From assembly GCA_030642325.1 (NCBI GenBank), contig DAOWNY010000026.1:1-12550 (forward strand): 12,550 nucleotides of DNA. The letters are read 5' to 3'. This document shows positions 1 to 7,654 of this stretch, piece after piece. This stretch comes from Deltaproteobacteria bacterium. GTDB taxonomy: Bacteria > Desulfobacterota > DAOWNY01. The notes beneath the pieces are model-generated. The model saw only the letters and a program-made list of their open reading frames with translations, was not told the DNA's origin and ran no database searches. Position 1 is the stretch's first letter. Each line of letters begins with the position of its first letter. Made by a program: the position numbers and the translations under genes.

Positions 1-210
1 AATCGGGAGTATCTTTAACATCAGTTACTCATCAGTCAGTAAAAGTGTTTCCGGCATAAGGCAACAAATTATAAAGGATAAAAAGTTGAGAAAAGAATCT
101 AAAAAACTTTATTCACTATTCAAGATGTGACCCCATACCTGCACTTTCAACCGTAGCGTTGGGCGCAGAGACAATTTTGAAAGCCAATTAAATATTGTGC
201 CAGGGGGATA

Positions 211-936
211 GTGAACGTGAGAGATGATTTGGTGCTTGAAGTGAAAAGCGCAAAAACTAATAGATTAATCAAACATTCCGATAGCATGGAAGAGACGGAT
301 GCAGGTTTGATTGAAGAGTTAATCGTCAATTATGTTGAGCATGAGTCATATCATCTGGGTTCATATATCGAGCTTTTGGTAAAGAGCTTTTCTAATCGGT
401 TAATATTACCAAGCCCTATATTTTTCAGAGGTATCGATATTTCGGTCAAGGTTAAGCTGACCTCGGATCAAATTGGTCCTTCTCCTTGCCCAACGGATGG
501 CCGATATAACAAATCCGGTGAAAAGTCCATTTACTTAATTGACACAATCGATTTCCTATACCCGGAACTAAATTCTTCAATAATCCTGGTCCAGAGATAC
601 AATACACCATTAGATGCGATGCAAATAGCTGATTTGTCCCCCAGTAATAAAAGCCTTTGTAATAGCCTCGCTTTAGCTTTTGATATGGCAGAAAGAGGTA
701 TGACTTCTTCTGGATATGTTTTCGAAAGGGAGTTGGAGAACCGTGGAAAATCCAGGTACCTGGTGAGTCAGTTGCTATCATCTTTATTCAAAAAGTATGG
801 ATGGGATGGGATATATATTCCTGGGGTTCATGGTGAACAAAGGCGTCATTATCATAACCTTACAATTTACGGTACGATAGTGGATGAATGGGAGGCTTGG
901 GCAAATGGGCCGTATTTCCTAAAACAAAAAAAGTGA
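211..936 (+). CDS. RES-domain-like protein (putative NAD+-degrading toxin-type fold)
   Basis: A GTG start at 211 follows a G-rich ribosome site (AGGGGG at 202-207), giving 241 residues. The C-terminal two thirds show the pattern of RES-domain proteins: an arginine on an early strand (FFRGI, R73), the GRYN...G....IYL block (residues 97-110, with Y108), an acidic residue about 11 positions later (E119), and a late block DGIYIPGVHG with N216. Known RES proteins of the MbcT/Xre-RES type degrade NAD+ and are toxic unless paired with an Xre-like antitoxin. The N-terminal 65 or so residues form a helical extension rich in E and L, as in RES proteins carrying a HEPN-like N-terminal domain. The serine expected in the late block (usually Y-x-S) is glycine here (G205), so activity is uncertain. 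No antitoxin gene is seen in the 210 bases upstream or directly downstream. The family call rests on motif recognition only. Confidence 0.55.
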   Translation: MNVRDDLVLEVKSAKTNRLIKHSDSMEETDAGLIEELIVNYVEHESYHLGSYIELLVKSFSNRLILPSPIFFRGIDISVKVKLTSDQIGPSPCPTDGRYNKSGEKSIYLIDTIDFLYPELNSSIILVQRYNTPLDAMQIADLSPSNKSLCNSLALAFDMAERGMTSSGYVFERELENRGKSRYLVSQLLSSLFKKYGWDGIYIPGVHGEQRRHYHNLTIYGTIVDEWEAWANGPYFLKQKK

Positions 937-1029
937 AACGTAATCTGTACATTACACCATCTGTTATTATTGCATTAGTATTTTTGATGGAAATTCCGGG
1001 GACACAATACTTGTGCGACCGGGCAATCG

Positions 1030-1070
1030 TCAAATGGGGATCCAAATGGGGTCGATCCAAATGGGGTCAA
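1030..1070. repeat. Short G-rich tandem repeat
   Basis: Two adjacent 15-base units, TCCAAATGGGGTCGA (1041-1055) and TCCAAATGGGGTCAA (1056-1070), are preceded by a shortened copy, TCAAATGGGGA (1030-1040). The last unit runs straight into the left REP-type hairpin. G-rich AATGGGG motifs beside a hairpin are typical of REP elements mobilised by REP-associated tyrosine transposases, where the tetranucleotide at the hairpin foot guides the enzyme. The stretch lies 94 bases after the RES-like gene. Confidence 0.7.
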
Positions 1071-1085
1071 GTCTGCTCTTGACTC
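1063..1085 (+). repeat. Left REP-type hairpin (inverted-repeat arm)
   Basis: This 23-base arm matches the reverse complement of 1264-1286 at 21 of 23 positions. It is itself a hairpin: GTCAAG (1066-1071) pairs with CTTGAC (1078-1083) around the loop TCTGCT. Together with the right arm it brackets the transposase relic, which is the arrangement seen for REP sequences around a REP-associated transposase gene. Confidence 0.7.
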
Positions 1086-1096
1086 TTTCGGGGTAA

Positions 1097-1282
1097 AATG
1101 TTATTGTCGTTGAAAGCCATGGCAGCCAAAACGAGATAGGATCCCAATTTCAGATGAAAAAACATAGCTCCATAGGCAGTGTAATCGAAAGAATGAAAAA
1201 GCAGATGCTGACGGATCAAAACCTCAGGAAACGTATGGATATAGTGGCCGGGAGGGTGAACAAGGGTCAAGAGCAGACTTGA
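1097..1282 (+). pseudogene. C-terminal relic of a REP-associated tyrosine transposase (IS200-like)
   Basis: After a TAA at 1094-1096, one plus-strand frame stays open to a TGA at 1280-1282, about 61 residues with no credible start codon. It reads ...NEIGSQF...SSIGSVIERMKK...LTDQNLRKR...KGQEQT and stops. That resembles the C-terminal DNA-binding part of REP-associated tyrosine transposases, which have an EIG-x-x-F helix, a serine-rich turn, a basic helix with the D-x-x-L-R-K pattern, and a terminal Q-x-Q-T encoded inside the REP hairpin. The catalytic N-terminal part (His-hydrophobe-His and the nucleophilic Tyr) is missing, so the protein cannot be active. It sits exactly between two inverted REP arms. 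The family call is by pattern recognition and was not checked by a search. Confidence 0.6.
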
Positions 1283-1286
1283 TCCC
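1264..1286 (-). repeat. Right REP-type hairpin (inverted-repeat arm)
   Basis: This is the inverted partner of 1063-1085, differing at two positions. It contains the last codons of the transposase relic (Q-E-Q-T-stop), so coding end and repeat coincide. The inner hairpin is TCAAG/CTTGA. Confidence 0.7.
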
Positions 1287-1418
1287 ATCGCCTTACGCCA
1301 TGTCAATAAAAATTCGGTATGGTTCTCCAGGATTTTTCCAACGGGTGTTAACCGGCAAGGAGATAGTTGGTATGTTAATCTTTGGAATAGAAGGGAAATA
1401 TTATTGGGGGAGCGTTGT

Positions 1419-2948
1419 TTGAAGGATAAGGGAAGGCTTTTTAGCGTCATCAAGCTTTCGATTATTATTTTTCTTTTATTCGGATTCCCTTTGGGATGCG
1501 GGTGGCTCCCCATTAAACCCGTTCGTTCTACCAAATCTCTTCCACCGCTCCATCAACTGTCTTCTGCGACCTTTCAGGAAACCTGGTACGAAATTATTTT
1601 TAACGGAAGAAAAATAGGTTTTTTCCATCTTAAGCCTGCAATGTCAGAAAGGAATCCGGATTTATTTCAAATAACCTATGATTTATTTTATGTTATCAAC
1701 TTTATGGGAGTAAAAAATGCAGTTATTTTGAAGGAAATCGATCGTGTGAACCCTGATCTGACCCTGTTAAACTTTGAAAATGACATTACTATAAACGAGA
1801 GAAGATTTTTGATTGACGGAACGGTAAGGCAAGGAAATTTATTGACGAAAATAAACGATGGCCATTGTATTATTAATGAAACCGTTCGCCTGAATGAGCT
1901 CCTTTATCCTTTTTTTGCCGGGGTGGTAAATTTATACCTTTCCGTTAATGGAGCGGAGGTGGGAAAAATATATGAGTTCATGGTTTATGATCCTTTCAGC
2001 CGATCTTTGCAAAAAGTGAGGCAAAGGGTTTTATCCTACGGAAAAAGTGAATTTTTTGATGAAACCGCTTTTCAGGTAAAAACTAAATTGGCTTCCCTCG
2101 GAAGCATCAGTTGGATCAACGATAAAGGCGAAACCGTATTCGGGACGGCCCGGGGAGGAAGGTTGTTGATTGCCAGGGAGGAGGAGGCCGCAGCCCGACA
2201 ATTTATCTATCAGAAAAGTTTTTCAAAGGCGGATGATTTTCTGGAATTCTGCCGGGTAGAGACGGATCATGAAATTCTTTGTTGCCGTGGGATTAATTCC
2301 CTGGAAATTAAGTTAGAAGGTTTAAGGGATAAGGGGCTAATTATATCCGACCAAAGACAGCAAGTAGTGATAAAAGAAGAGGGGGACCGATGGGCGGCAT
2401 ATTTTAAAATTGAAGTTGCCCGGGTTAAAGAAGGGGGGGGTCATCTTTCTTCTGTTCAGGCCGAAAAATTCAATGACTGCCTAACCCCTTCTATTTTAAT
2501 CCAGAGCAGACATCCGGAAATAATTAGCCAGGCTGAATCTATTTTATGCAATCAAACGGAGTTGGTTGGGTCGGTAAAAAAGCTGGTTGCCTGGGTTAAT
2601 CGGGAAGTTAAAGATGATCCCGTGGACTCCATCTCCGTTCTTAAAGTGCTTCGCACCAAAAAAGGGGGCTGCCGGGCCCGCACCTATTTATACACTGCCT
2701 TGAGCCGGGCGGCGGGAATTCCCACCCGACCGGCATGGGGACTGGTTTATCGGGAAGGGACAGGTTTTCTTTATCACAGCTGGGCGGAGAGCTTTGTGGG
2801 ACATTGGATTGCAGTTGATCCCAGTTATGGACAGGTACCAGCGGATGCCTCCCATATTAAGCTGGCGGAAGGAGAGGTGTTCAATAATCTAAGCCCCCTG
2901 ATTGACGTGATTGGTCACCTGAGGGCCAAAGTGATAAATTATCAATGA
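1419..2948 (+). CDS. Secreted transglutaminase-like (papain-fold) domain protein, probable lipoprotein
   Basis: The TTG at 1419 is preferred because GGGGGAG (1406-1412) sits six bases ahead. A TTG at 1404 in the same frame would add five residues. From 1419 the product is 509 residues. It starts with a short basic stretch and a hydrophobic segment (about residues 9-26) ending in PLGC (C27), a weak lipobox, so export and possible lipid anchoring are inferred. A long N-terminal region of beta-type sequence (residues 35-370, beginning with a W-Y-E-I-x-F-N-G-R-K-I-G-F motif) is of unknown role. The C-terminal transglutaminase-like core has a plausible Cys-His-Asp triad: C418 in KKGGCRAR, H453 in LYHSWAE, and D467 in WIAVDPSYG. 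This fold is used by proteases, peptide cyclases and amidases, and the substrate cannot be told from sequence. A run of eight G (2433-2440) lies inside the gene. The stop overlaps an ATG that leads into the hemL frame. Confidence 0.85.
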   Translation: MKDKGRLFSVIKLSIIIFLLFGFPLGCGWLPIKPVRSTKSLPPLHQLSSATFQETWYEIIFNGRKIGFFHLKPAMSERNPDLFQITYDLFYVINFMGVKNAVILKEIDRVNPDLTLLNFENDITINERRFLIDGTVRQGNLLTKINDGHCIINETVRLNELLYPFFAGVVNLYLSVNGAEVGKIYEFMVYDPFSRSLQKVRQRVLSYGKSEFFDETAFQVKTKLASLGSISWINDKGETVFGTARGGRLLIAREEEAAARQFIYQKSFSKADDFLEFCRVETDHEILCCRGINSLEIKLEGLRDKGLIISDQRQQVVIKEEGDRWAAYFKIEVARVKEGGGHLSSVQAEKFNDCLTPSILIQSRHPEIISQAESILCNQTELVGSVKKLVAWVNREVKDDPVDSISVLKVLRTKKGGCRARTYLYTALSRAAGIPTRPAWGLVYREGTGFLYHSWAESFVGHWIAVDPSYGQVPADASHIKLAEGEVFNNLSPLIDVIGHLRAKVINYQ

Positions 2949-2995
2949 AGATGGCGTTTTCTTTGATATCCAAAGAATTGAGAAAGGAGTGGCTT

Positions 2996-4285
2996 ATGAA
3001 TACCAAAAAATCGCATGAGTTATTTAATGAAGCGAAACGATTTATTCCCGGGGGGGTCAACAGCCCGGTTAGAGCCTTTAAATCGGTGGGAAGGGAGCCG
3101 ATTTTCGTGGATCACGGCAAGGGATCAAAAATATATGACGCTGACGGCAATGAATATATCGACTTTGTTTCTTCTTGGGGGCCAATGATTTTAGGCCACG
3201 GGCATCCCCGGGTAATTTCCGCTTTAAGTGAAACCATCAAGGGAGGGACCAGTTTTGGGGCACCTACAAGTCTTGAAGTAATGCTGGCAAAAATGGTTAC
3301 CGAGGCCTTTCCCTCCATAGAGACCGTAAGATTGGTAAGTTCCGGGACGGAAGCTGCCATGAGTGCCATCAGGCTGGCCAGGGGGTATACCGGAAGGGAT
3401 AAGCTGATCAAGTTTGAAGGTTGTTATCACGGGCACTCCGATGGTCTCCTGGTAAAAACCGGTTCAGGGGCAGCGACTCTGGGGATACCTGGAAGTGCTG
3501 GAGTACCTGCGGATTACGTAAAAAATACTCTCAGTGTTCCTTACAATAATCTTGCCGCCACCGAAAAGGTGGTTGAAAAATATTCCCAAGAAATAGCCGC
3601 CATCATCGTTGAACCTATTGCCGGTAATATGGGAGTTGTGCCGCCGGTGCAGGGATTTTTGGAGGGTTTGCGAAAAATTGCCACCCGGTTTGAAATTGTG
3701 CTGATTTTCGATGAAGTCATTACCGGTTTTCGGGTATCCTACGGAGGGGCGCAGGAGTTATATCACACGAAACCGGATCTTACCTGTTTGGGAAAAATTA
3801 TTGGCGGAGGATTACCGGTAGGGGCTTTCGGAGGAAAAAGAGAGATCATGAATAGGCTTGCTCCCGAGGGAGATGTTTACCAGGCCGGCACTCTTTCGGG
3901 TAACCCCCTGGCGGTGAGGGGGGGGATCGAGACTCTCAAGATTTTGCGGCAGGATGATGTTTATCAAAAACTGGAAAAACGGAGCCGAAATTTTTGCAAA
4001 GAAATTGAAGGGATTTTTCGGGAAAGCGGAGTGCCCGTTCGTATAAACCGGGTAGGTTCCATGTTTACCATCTTTTTTACCGACAGCGAAGTATTAGATT
4101 ACTTTACCGCCAAACATTGCGATACTGAAAGTTACGCCCAATATTTCCGGGAGATGCTTAATGGGGGAATATATCTGGCACCGTCCCAATTTGAGGCTTC
4201 TTTTCTTTCCCTGGCTCACTCCGATGAGGATCTGGAAAAAGCGATCAAAGCGATAGGGGGGGCAGTAAAAAGTTTTAAAGCATGA
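2996..4285 (+). CDS. hemL: Glutamate-1-semialdehyde 2,1-aminomutase
   Basis: HemL converts glutamate-1-semialdehyde to 5-aminolevulinate, the last step of the C5 route to haem, sirohaem and corrinoids. It uses pyridoxal phosphate in the cytoplasm. The ATG at 2996 follows AAGGAG (2984-2989) by six bases and gives 429 residues, the normal family length, starting with SHELFNEAKRFIPGGVNSP, a classic HemL N-terminus. An in-frame ATG at 2945, overlapping the previous stop, would add 17 unusual residues and is less likely. Other signatures are VSSGTEAAMSAIRLARG (PLP phosphate region), CYHGHSDG, the FDEVITGFR block with the cofactor-contacting Asp, the PLP-binding lysine K267 in LGKIIGGGLPVGAFGG, and AGTLSGNPLA. 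The gene lies 47 bases after the transglutaminase-like gene and probably shares its transcript. It converges on uvrA with 40 bases between the stops. Confidence 0.97.
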   Translation: MNTKKSHELFNEAKRFIPGGVNSPVRAFKSVGREPIFVDHGKGSKIYDADGNEYIDFVSSWGPMILGHGHPRVISALSETIKGGTSFGAPTSLEVMLAKMVTEAFPSIETVRLVSSGTEAAMSAIRLARGYTGRDKLIKFEGCYHGHSDGLLVKTGSGAATLGIPGSAGVPADYVKNTLSVPYNNLAATEKVVEKYSQEIAAIIVEPIAGNMGVVPPVQGFLEGLRKIATRFEIVLIFDEVITGFRVSYGGAQELYHTKPDLTCLGKIIGGGLPVGAFGGKREIMNRLAPEGDVYQAGTLSGNPLAVRGGIETLKILRQDDVYQKLEKRSRNFCKEIEGIFRESGVPVRINRVGSMFTIFFTDSEVLDYFTAKHCDTESYAQYFREMLNGGIYLAPSQFEASFLSLAHSDEDLEKAIKAIGGAVKSFKA

Positions 4286-4325
4286 AATTCGGCAACACTG
4301 CCTTTTGGGATGAGGGGTTTCTTTG

Positions 4326-7139
4326 TCAAGGGGTGAGCACTGGTTTTAAAAATTGCCCGGTAAAAGAATTATTATTTTGCGAAATTTCTTCGGGAGTTCC
4401 CATGGCAACAATTTCTCCTCCCTTGTCCCCCCCCTCGGGCCCTAAATCAATGATATGATCGGCTGTTTTGATGACATCCAGGTTATGCTCAATCACAATC
4501 ACGCTATTCCCAATATCGATGAGTTTATTTAGTACGGTTAACAGTTTATGGATGTCGGCAAAATGTAGTCCGGTGGTCGGCTCATCTAAAATGTAGAGTG
4601 TGTTGACGGCACTTTTTTTACTAAGCTCCTTGGCCAGCTTGATTCGTTGTGCTTCTCCCCCGGAAAGCGTGGTGGCCGATTGGCCAAGCCTGATATATCC
4701 CAAACCTACTTCGGAAAGGGTTTGAAGCTTTGATTTGATGTGCGGAATTTTCTCCAGGAAGATCAAGGCCTGATCAACCGTCATGTCCAGGATATCCGCA
4801 ACGTTCATTCCTTTATAGCGAATTTCCAGAGTTTCCCGATTATATCTTTTTCCTTTACAGACATCGCAGACAACATAAACATCAGGAAGAAACTGCATTT
4901 CGATTTTTATTATCCCGTCTCCCGCGCATGCCTCACACCGCCCCCCTTTAACATTAAAGCTATATCTTCCCGGTCGATACCCCCTCACTTTAGATTCCTT
5001 GGTTTTTGTGAATAACTCTCTTATGTAGGTAAACACTCCGGTATAGGTAGCTGGATTGGAACGGGGGGTGCGACCGATGGGGTCCTGATCAATGTTGATT
5101 ACCCGATCGATAAATTTTAATCCCTCTATATTTTCCACCCGACCCGCCCGTTCCCGCGAATAATATAACCTCTGTGCCAGGATTCGGTAGAGGGTGTCGA
5201 TTATCAGGGAGCTTTTGCCGGAACCTGAAACTCCGGTGACTGCCGTGAAAACCCCAAGCGGTATGTCTATATCGATATGTTTTAAGTTGTTTTCGCTGGC
5301 CCCTTTGATTGAAATATGTTTAGTCCCTATTTTTCTTCTTTTCTCAGGAACAGGTATGGTTAGTTTGCCGGAAAGATATTTGCCGGTAAGGGATTTTTCA
5401 TCGTTAATGATTTTCTCCGGGGGACCGGAAAAAATAATTTCTCCTCCCCCTTCTCCTGCTCCAGGCCCCATGTCGATTATATAATCGGCTGAGAGGATGG
5501 TCTGGGCATCGTGCTCAATTACTACTACCGTATTACCCAGATCTTTAAGTTTATTCAGGGTATTGAGCAGCCGAAGGTTGTCTCGTTGGTGGAGACCGAT
5601 GCTGGGTTCATCCAGGACATAAAGGACCCCCGTCAGGCTGGTGCCTACTTGAGAGGCAAGACGGATCCTCTGTCCTTCTCCCCCTGAAAGAGTGGTGGCA
5701 GTCCGGTCAAGAGTGAGGTAACCGAGCCCCACATTCTCCAAAAACATCAATCGCTCGGTGACTTCTTTGATGATCCTTTCGGCAATTTTTGCTGTTCGAT
5801 CATCAAGTTTTAAACCTTGAAAAAAATGGAGGCATTCCGTTACGGTAAGTACGGTTATTTGATTGATGGACATGCCCTGCACTTTAACCGCAAGGCTTTC
5901 TTTTTTTAACCTTGATCCTTTGCAGACATCACAGGGGCGGTTGTTCATGTATCTTTCAATATCTTTACGGGTGTTGTTGTAGGGTGCTTCCTGATATCTT
6001 CGGTTTAGGATATTTATTATTCCCTCAAATTTGTTCCGGTAAGAGTGCCTTTGTTCATTTTCTTCGAAATAAAATTTGATCTTCTCTTCACCCGATCCGT
6101 AAAGAATAACTTTCTGAATTTGGGAAGGAAGATCCCTGAAGGGGGTATAAATATTAAAATGGTAGTGTTGGGCAAGGGCATCTAAAATTTGGTAAAAATA
6201 GACAGATTCCCTTTTTCTCCAGGGGAGAACCGCCCCTTCTCGCAGGGAGAGATTGCGGTCGGGAATAATCAGATCAGGATCAAAATAAATTCTCGTCCCC
6301 ATACCGCCACAGGCAGTGCAAGCTCCATAAGGGCTGTTAAAGGAAAACATGCGGGGGGATAACTCGGGATAACTAACCCCGCAATCAGGGCAGGCTAATT
6401 TTTCACTGAAAAGGAGTTCTTCTTTTCCTATAACTTCCGCCTTGATCAATCCGTCGGACAAGTTTGATGCGATTTCCAGGGAGTCGGCAAGCCTCCCTTC
6501 CAGGCCGGCTTTTACCGTGAGCCGATCCACCATAACATCAATGTCATGCTTTTTATTCTTATCCAGGCTGATCTCTTCGCTTAAGTCTTTGATTTCGCCA
6601 TCGATTTTTACTCGAACATATCCATTTTTGCGCAGATTTTTCAGTTCCTTCTGGTATTCTCCCCTTTTTCCCCGTACAATGGGAGAAAGTATATTTATTC
6701 TAGCTCCATGGGGAAATCGAAGAATTTGGTCGGTGATTTGCTGGATGGTTTGGGAAACAATTGCCTTACCACACTGATAACAATGGGGAATGCCAATCCG
6801 GGCAAAGAGAAGTCGAAGATAATCATATATTTCGGTGACAGTACCTACCGTGGAGCGGGGATTCTTGCCGGAGCTCTTTTGTTCGATGGAGATGGCCGGG
6901 GAAAGCCCTTCAATAGAGTCAACATCGGGTTTATCCATCTGCTCTAAAAATTGTCGGGCATATGCGGATAGAGATTCTACGTACCTTCGTTGACCCTCGG
7001 CATATATTGTGTCAAGCGCCAGGGAGGATTTACCCGATCCGCTTAGGCCGGTGATAACTACCAAGCTGCTGCGGGGAATCTCAACATCAATATTTTTTAA
7101 ATTGTGCTCCCGGGCACCTTTAATGATGATTTTATTCAT
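4326..7139 (-). CDS. uvrA: UvrABC excinuclease subunit A (ATPase, damage recognition)
   Basis: UvrA dimers find bulky DNA lesions and load UvrB for nucleotide excision repair. The ATG at 7139 (MNKIIIKGAREHNLKNIDVE) gives 937 residues, a normal length. A TTG at 7151 would add four residues, and neither start has a strong ribosome site. Two ABC modules are complete. Module one has Walker A GLSGSGKSS (31-39), a zinc site with C250, C253, C274 and C277, signature LSGGEGQ (484-490) and Walker B LDEPS (509-513). Module two has Walker A GVSGSGKSS (636-644), a zinc site with C735, C738, C758 and C761, signature LSGGEAQ (825-831) and Walker B LDEPT (851-855). The UvrB-interaction region between the first Walker A and the first zinc site is present. 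The gene is the only one on this strand and appears monocistronic. No clear LexA-type operator was found upstream. Confidence 0.98.
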   Translation of the reverse strand: MNKIIIKGAREHNLKNIDVEIPRSSLVVITGLSGSGKSSLALDTIYAEGQRRYVESLSAYARQFLEQMDKPDVDSIEGLSPAISIEQKSSGKNPRSTVGTVTEIYDYLRLLFARIGIPHCYQCGKAIVSQTIQQITDQILRFPHGARINILSPIVRGKRGEYQKELKNLRKNGYVRVKIDGEIKDLSEEISLDKNKKHDIDVMVDRLTVKAGLEGRLADSLEIASNLSDGLIKAEVIGKEELLFSEKLACPDCGVSYPELSPRMFSFNSPYGACTACGGMGTRIYFDPDLIIPDRNLSLREGAVLPWRKRESVYFYQILDALAQHYHFNIYTPFRDLPSQIQKVILYGSGEEKIKFYFEENEQRHSYRNKFEGIINILNRRYQEAPYNNTRKDIERYMNNRPCDVCKGSRLKKESLAVKVQGMSINQITVLTVTECLHFFQGLKLDDRTAKIAERIIKEVTERLMFLENVGLGYLTLDRTATTLSGGEGQRIRLASQVGTSLTGVLYVLDEPSIGLHQRDNLRLLNTLNKLKDLGNTVVVIEHDAQTILSADYIIDMGPGAGEGGGEIIFSGPPEKIINDEKSLTGKYLSGKLTIPVPEKRRKIGTKHISIKGASENNLKHIDIDIPLGVFTAVTGVSGSGKSSLIIDTLYRILAQRLYYSRERAGRVENIEGLKFIDRVINIDQDPIGRTPRSNPATYTGVFTYIRELFTKTKESKVRGYRPGRYSFNVKGGRCEACAGDGIIKIEMQFLPDVYVVCDVCKGKRYNRETLEIRYKGMNVADILDMTVDQALIFLEKIPHIKSKLQTLSEVGLGYIRLGQSATTLSGGEAQRIKLAKELSKKSAVNTLYILDEPTTGLHFADIHKLLTVLNKLIDIGNSVIVIEHNLDVIKTADHIIDLGPEGGDKGGEIVAMGTPEEISQNNNSFTGQFLKPVLTP

Positions 7140-7224
7140 GAATAAGGTCAATTACCATTCAAGTCTGAAAAAGAAAAAAAATTGCAACTCTTTAAAAAAA
7201 ACCGGTCATTGCACACTGTCAGCC

Positions 7225-7304
7225 CTGCCGTTGCGAGTAGCCTCAGGCGAAAAACAATCTCCGTGCGCATGAAAGAGACTGTTTCGCTTCGCTCCTAACG
7301 GCAG
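7225..7304. repeat. Long imperfect inverted repeat
   Basis: CTGCCGTT (7225-7232) is perfectly complementary to AACGGCAG (7297-7304). Further in, GGCGAAA (7247-7253) faces TTTCGCT (7282-7288), and CAATCTC (7255-7261) faces GAGACTG (7275-7281) with one mismatch, leaving a loop of about 13 bases. The left arm carries about seven extra bases, so the stem has bulges. No T-run follows, so it does not look like a simple terminator. It could be a dispersed repeat or a structured leader on the uvrA side. Confidence 0.55.
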
Positions 7305-7360
7305 CAACCCGACCTTTTGGGGAAGTTGTAAAAATTTAAATAACCATAACAACTGTTTGG

Positions 7361-7393
7361 GAGCCGGAATTCAAGACCGGTTTTATCCGGCTC
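7361..7393. repeat. Inverted repeat (8-bp arms)
   Basis: GAGCCGGA (7361-7368) pairs perfectly with TCCGGCTC (7386-7393) around a 17-base loop. GAATTC follows the right arm and also overlaps the end of the left arm. No T-run is adjacent on either side, so termination is not supported. Confidence 0.5.
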
Positions 7394-7411
7394 ACGAATT
7401 CTGACTGCTGT

Positions 7412-7477
7412 CTCCCGGGCGGTTACATCGTTTGATACTTATAGCCTAATTTATCGGCATGGTCAACCGTCCGGGAG
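7412..7477. repeat. Inverted repeat (13-bp arms)
   Basis: CTCCCGGGCGGTT (7412-7424) and AACCGTCCGGGAG (7465-7477) are complementary at 12 of 13 positions. The remaining pair is G-T, which would form in RNA of the plus strand. The loop is 40 bases. This is too long and GC-rich to dismiss as chance, but its role is unknown. Confidence 0.55.
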
Positions 7478-7624
7478 TGTTTAGGCAAAGAAAAACCGCG
7501 GAATATTTTCAATTCCCATTGCCCGTGTATTCAAACGGAATACAGCAGTGGATGATAATTATAGGACAGCAACCACAAATAGATTATAAAATATCCCTTA
7601 ACGGGTTTCGGATTCCATTTTATC

Positions 7625-7654
7625 TTGACAACAAATCTGATTAATTGCTATAAA
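7625..7654 (+). promoter_or_regulatory. Sigma70-type promoter for the tRNA gene
   Basis: A perfect -35 box TTGACA (7625-7630) is separated by 18 bases from the -10 box TATAAA (7649-7654). The -10 box is preceded by TG one base upstream (extended -10). Transcription would start near 7661, about 13 bases before the mature tRNA 5' end. Confidence 0.85.

Noticed and set aside
86..115. Possible promoter for the RES-like gene: TTGAGA at 86-91 with TATTCA about 18 bases later
   Set aside because: The -10 match is poor and the leader would be about 90 bases, so this is not enough to support a call.
888..1082. 64-codon plus-strand frame overlapping the end of the RES-like gene
   Set aside because: It starts inside another gene, lacks a ribosome site and consists largely of the translated tandem repeat (KWGSKWGRSKWG), so it is a by-product of the repeat.
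4261..4306. Possible hemL terminator: GGCAGT (4261-4266) facing ACTGCC (4297-4302), followed by TTTT
   Set aside because: The stem is only six pairs with a 30-base loop, overlaps the end of hemL and has a very short T-run, so it is too weak to call.
4740..5015. Several plus-strand frames of 79 to 111 codons inside uvrA (for example 4740-5015, 5194-5484, 6442-6777)
   Set aside because: They are antisense shadows of a strongly conserved gene, with no ribosome sites or domain patterns of their own.
7459..7644. 61-codon frame between the inverted repeats and the tRNA
   Set aside because: No ribosome site, no recognisable domain, and it runs through the tRNA promoter -35 box.
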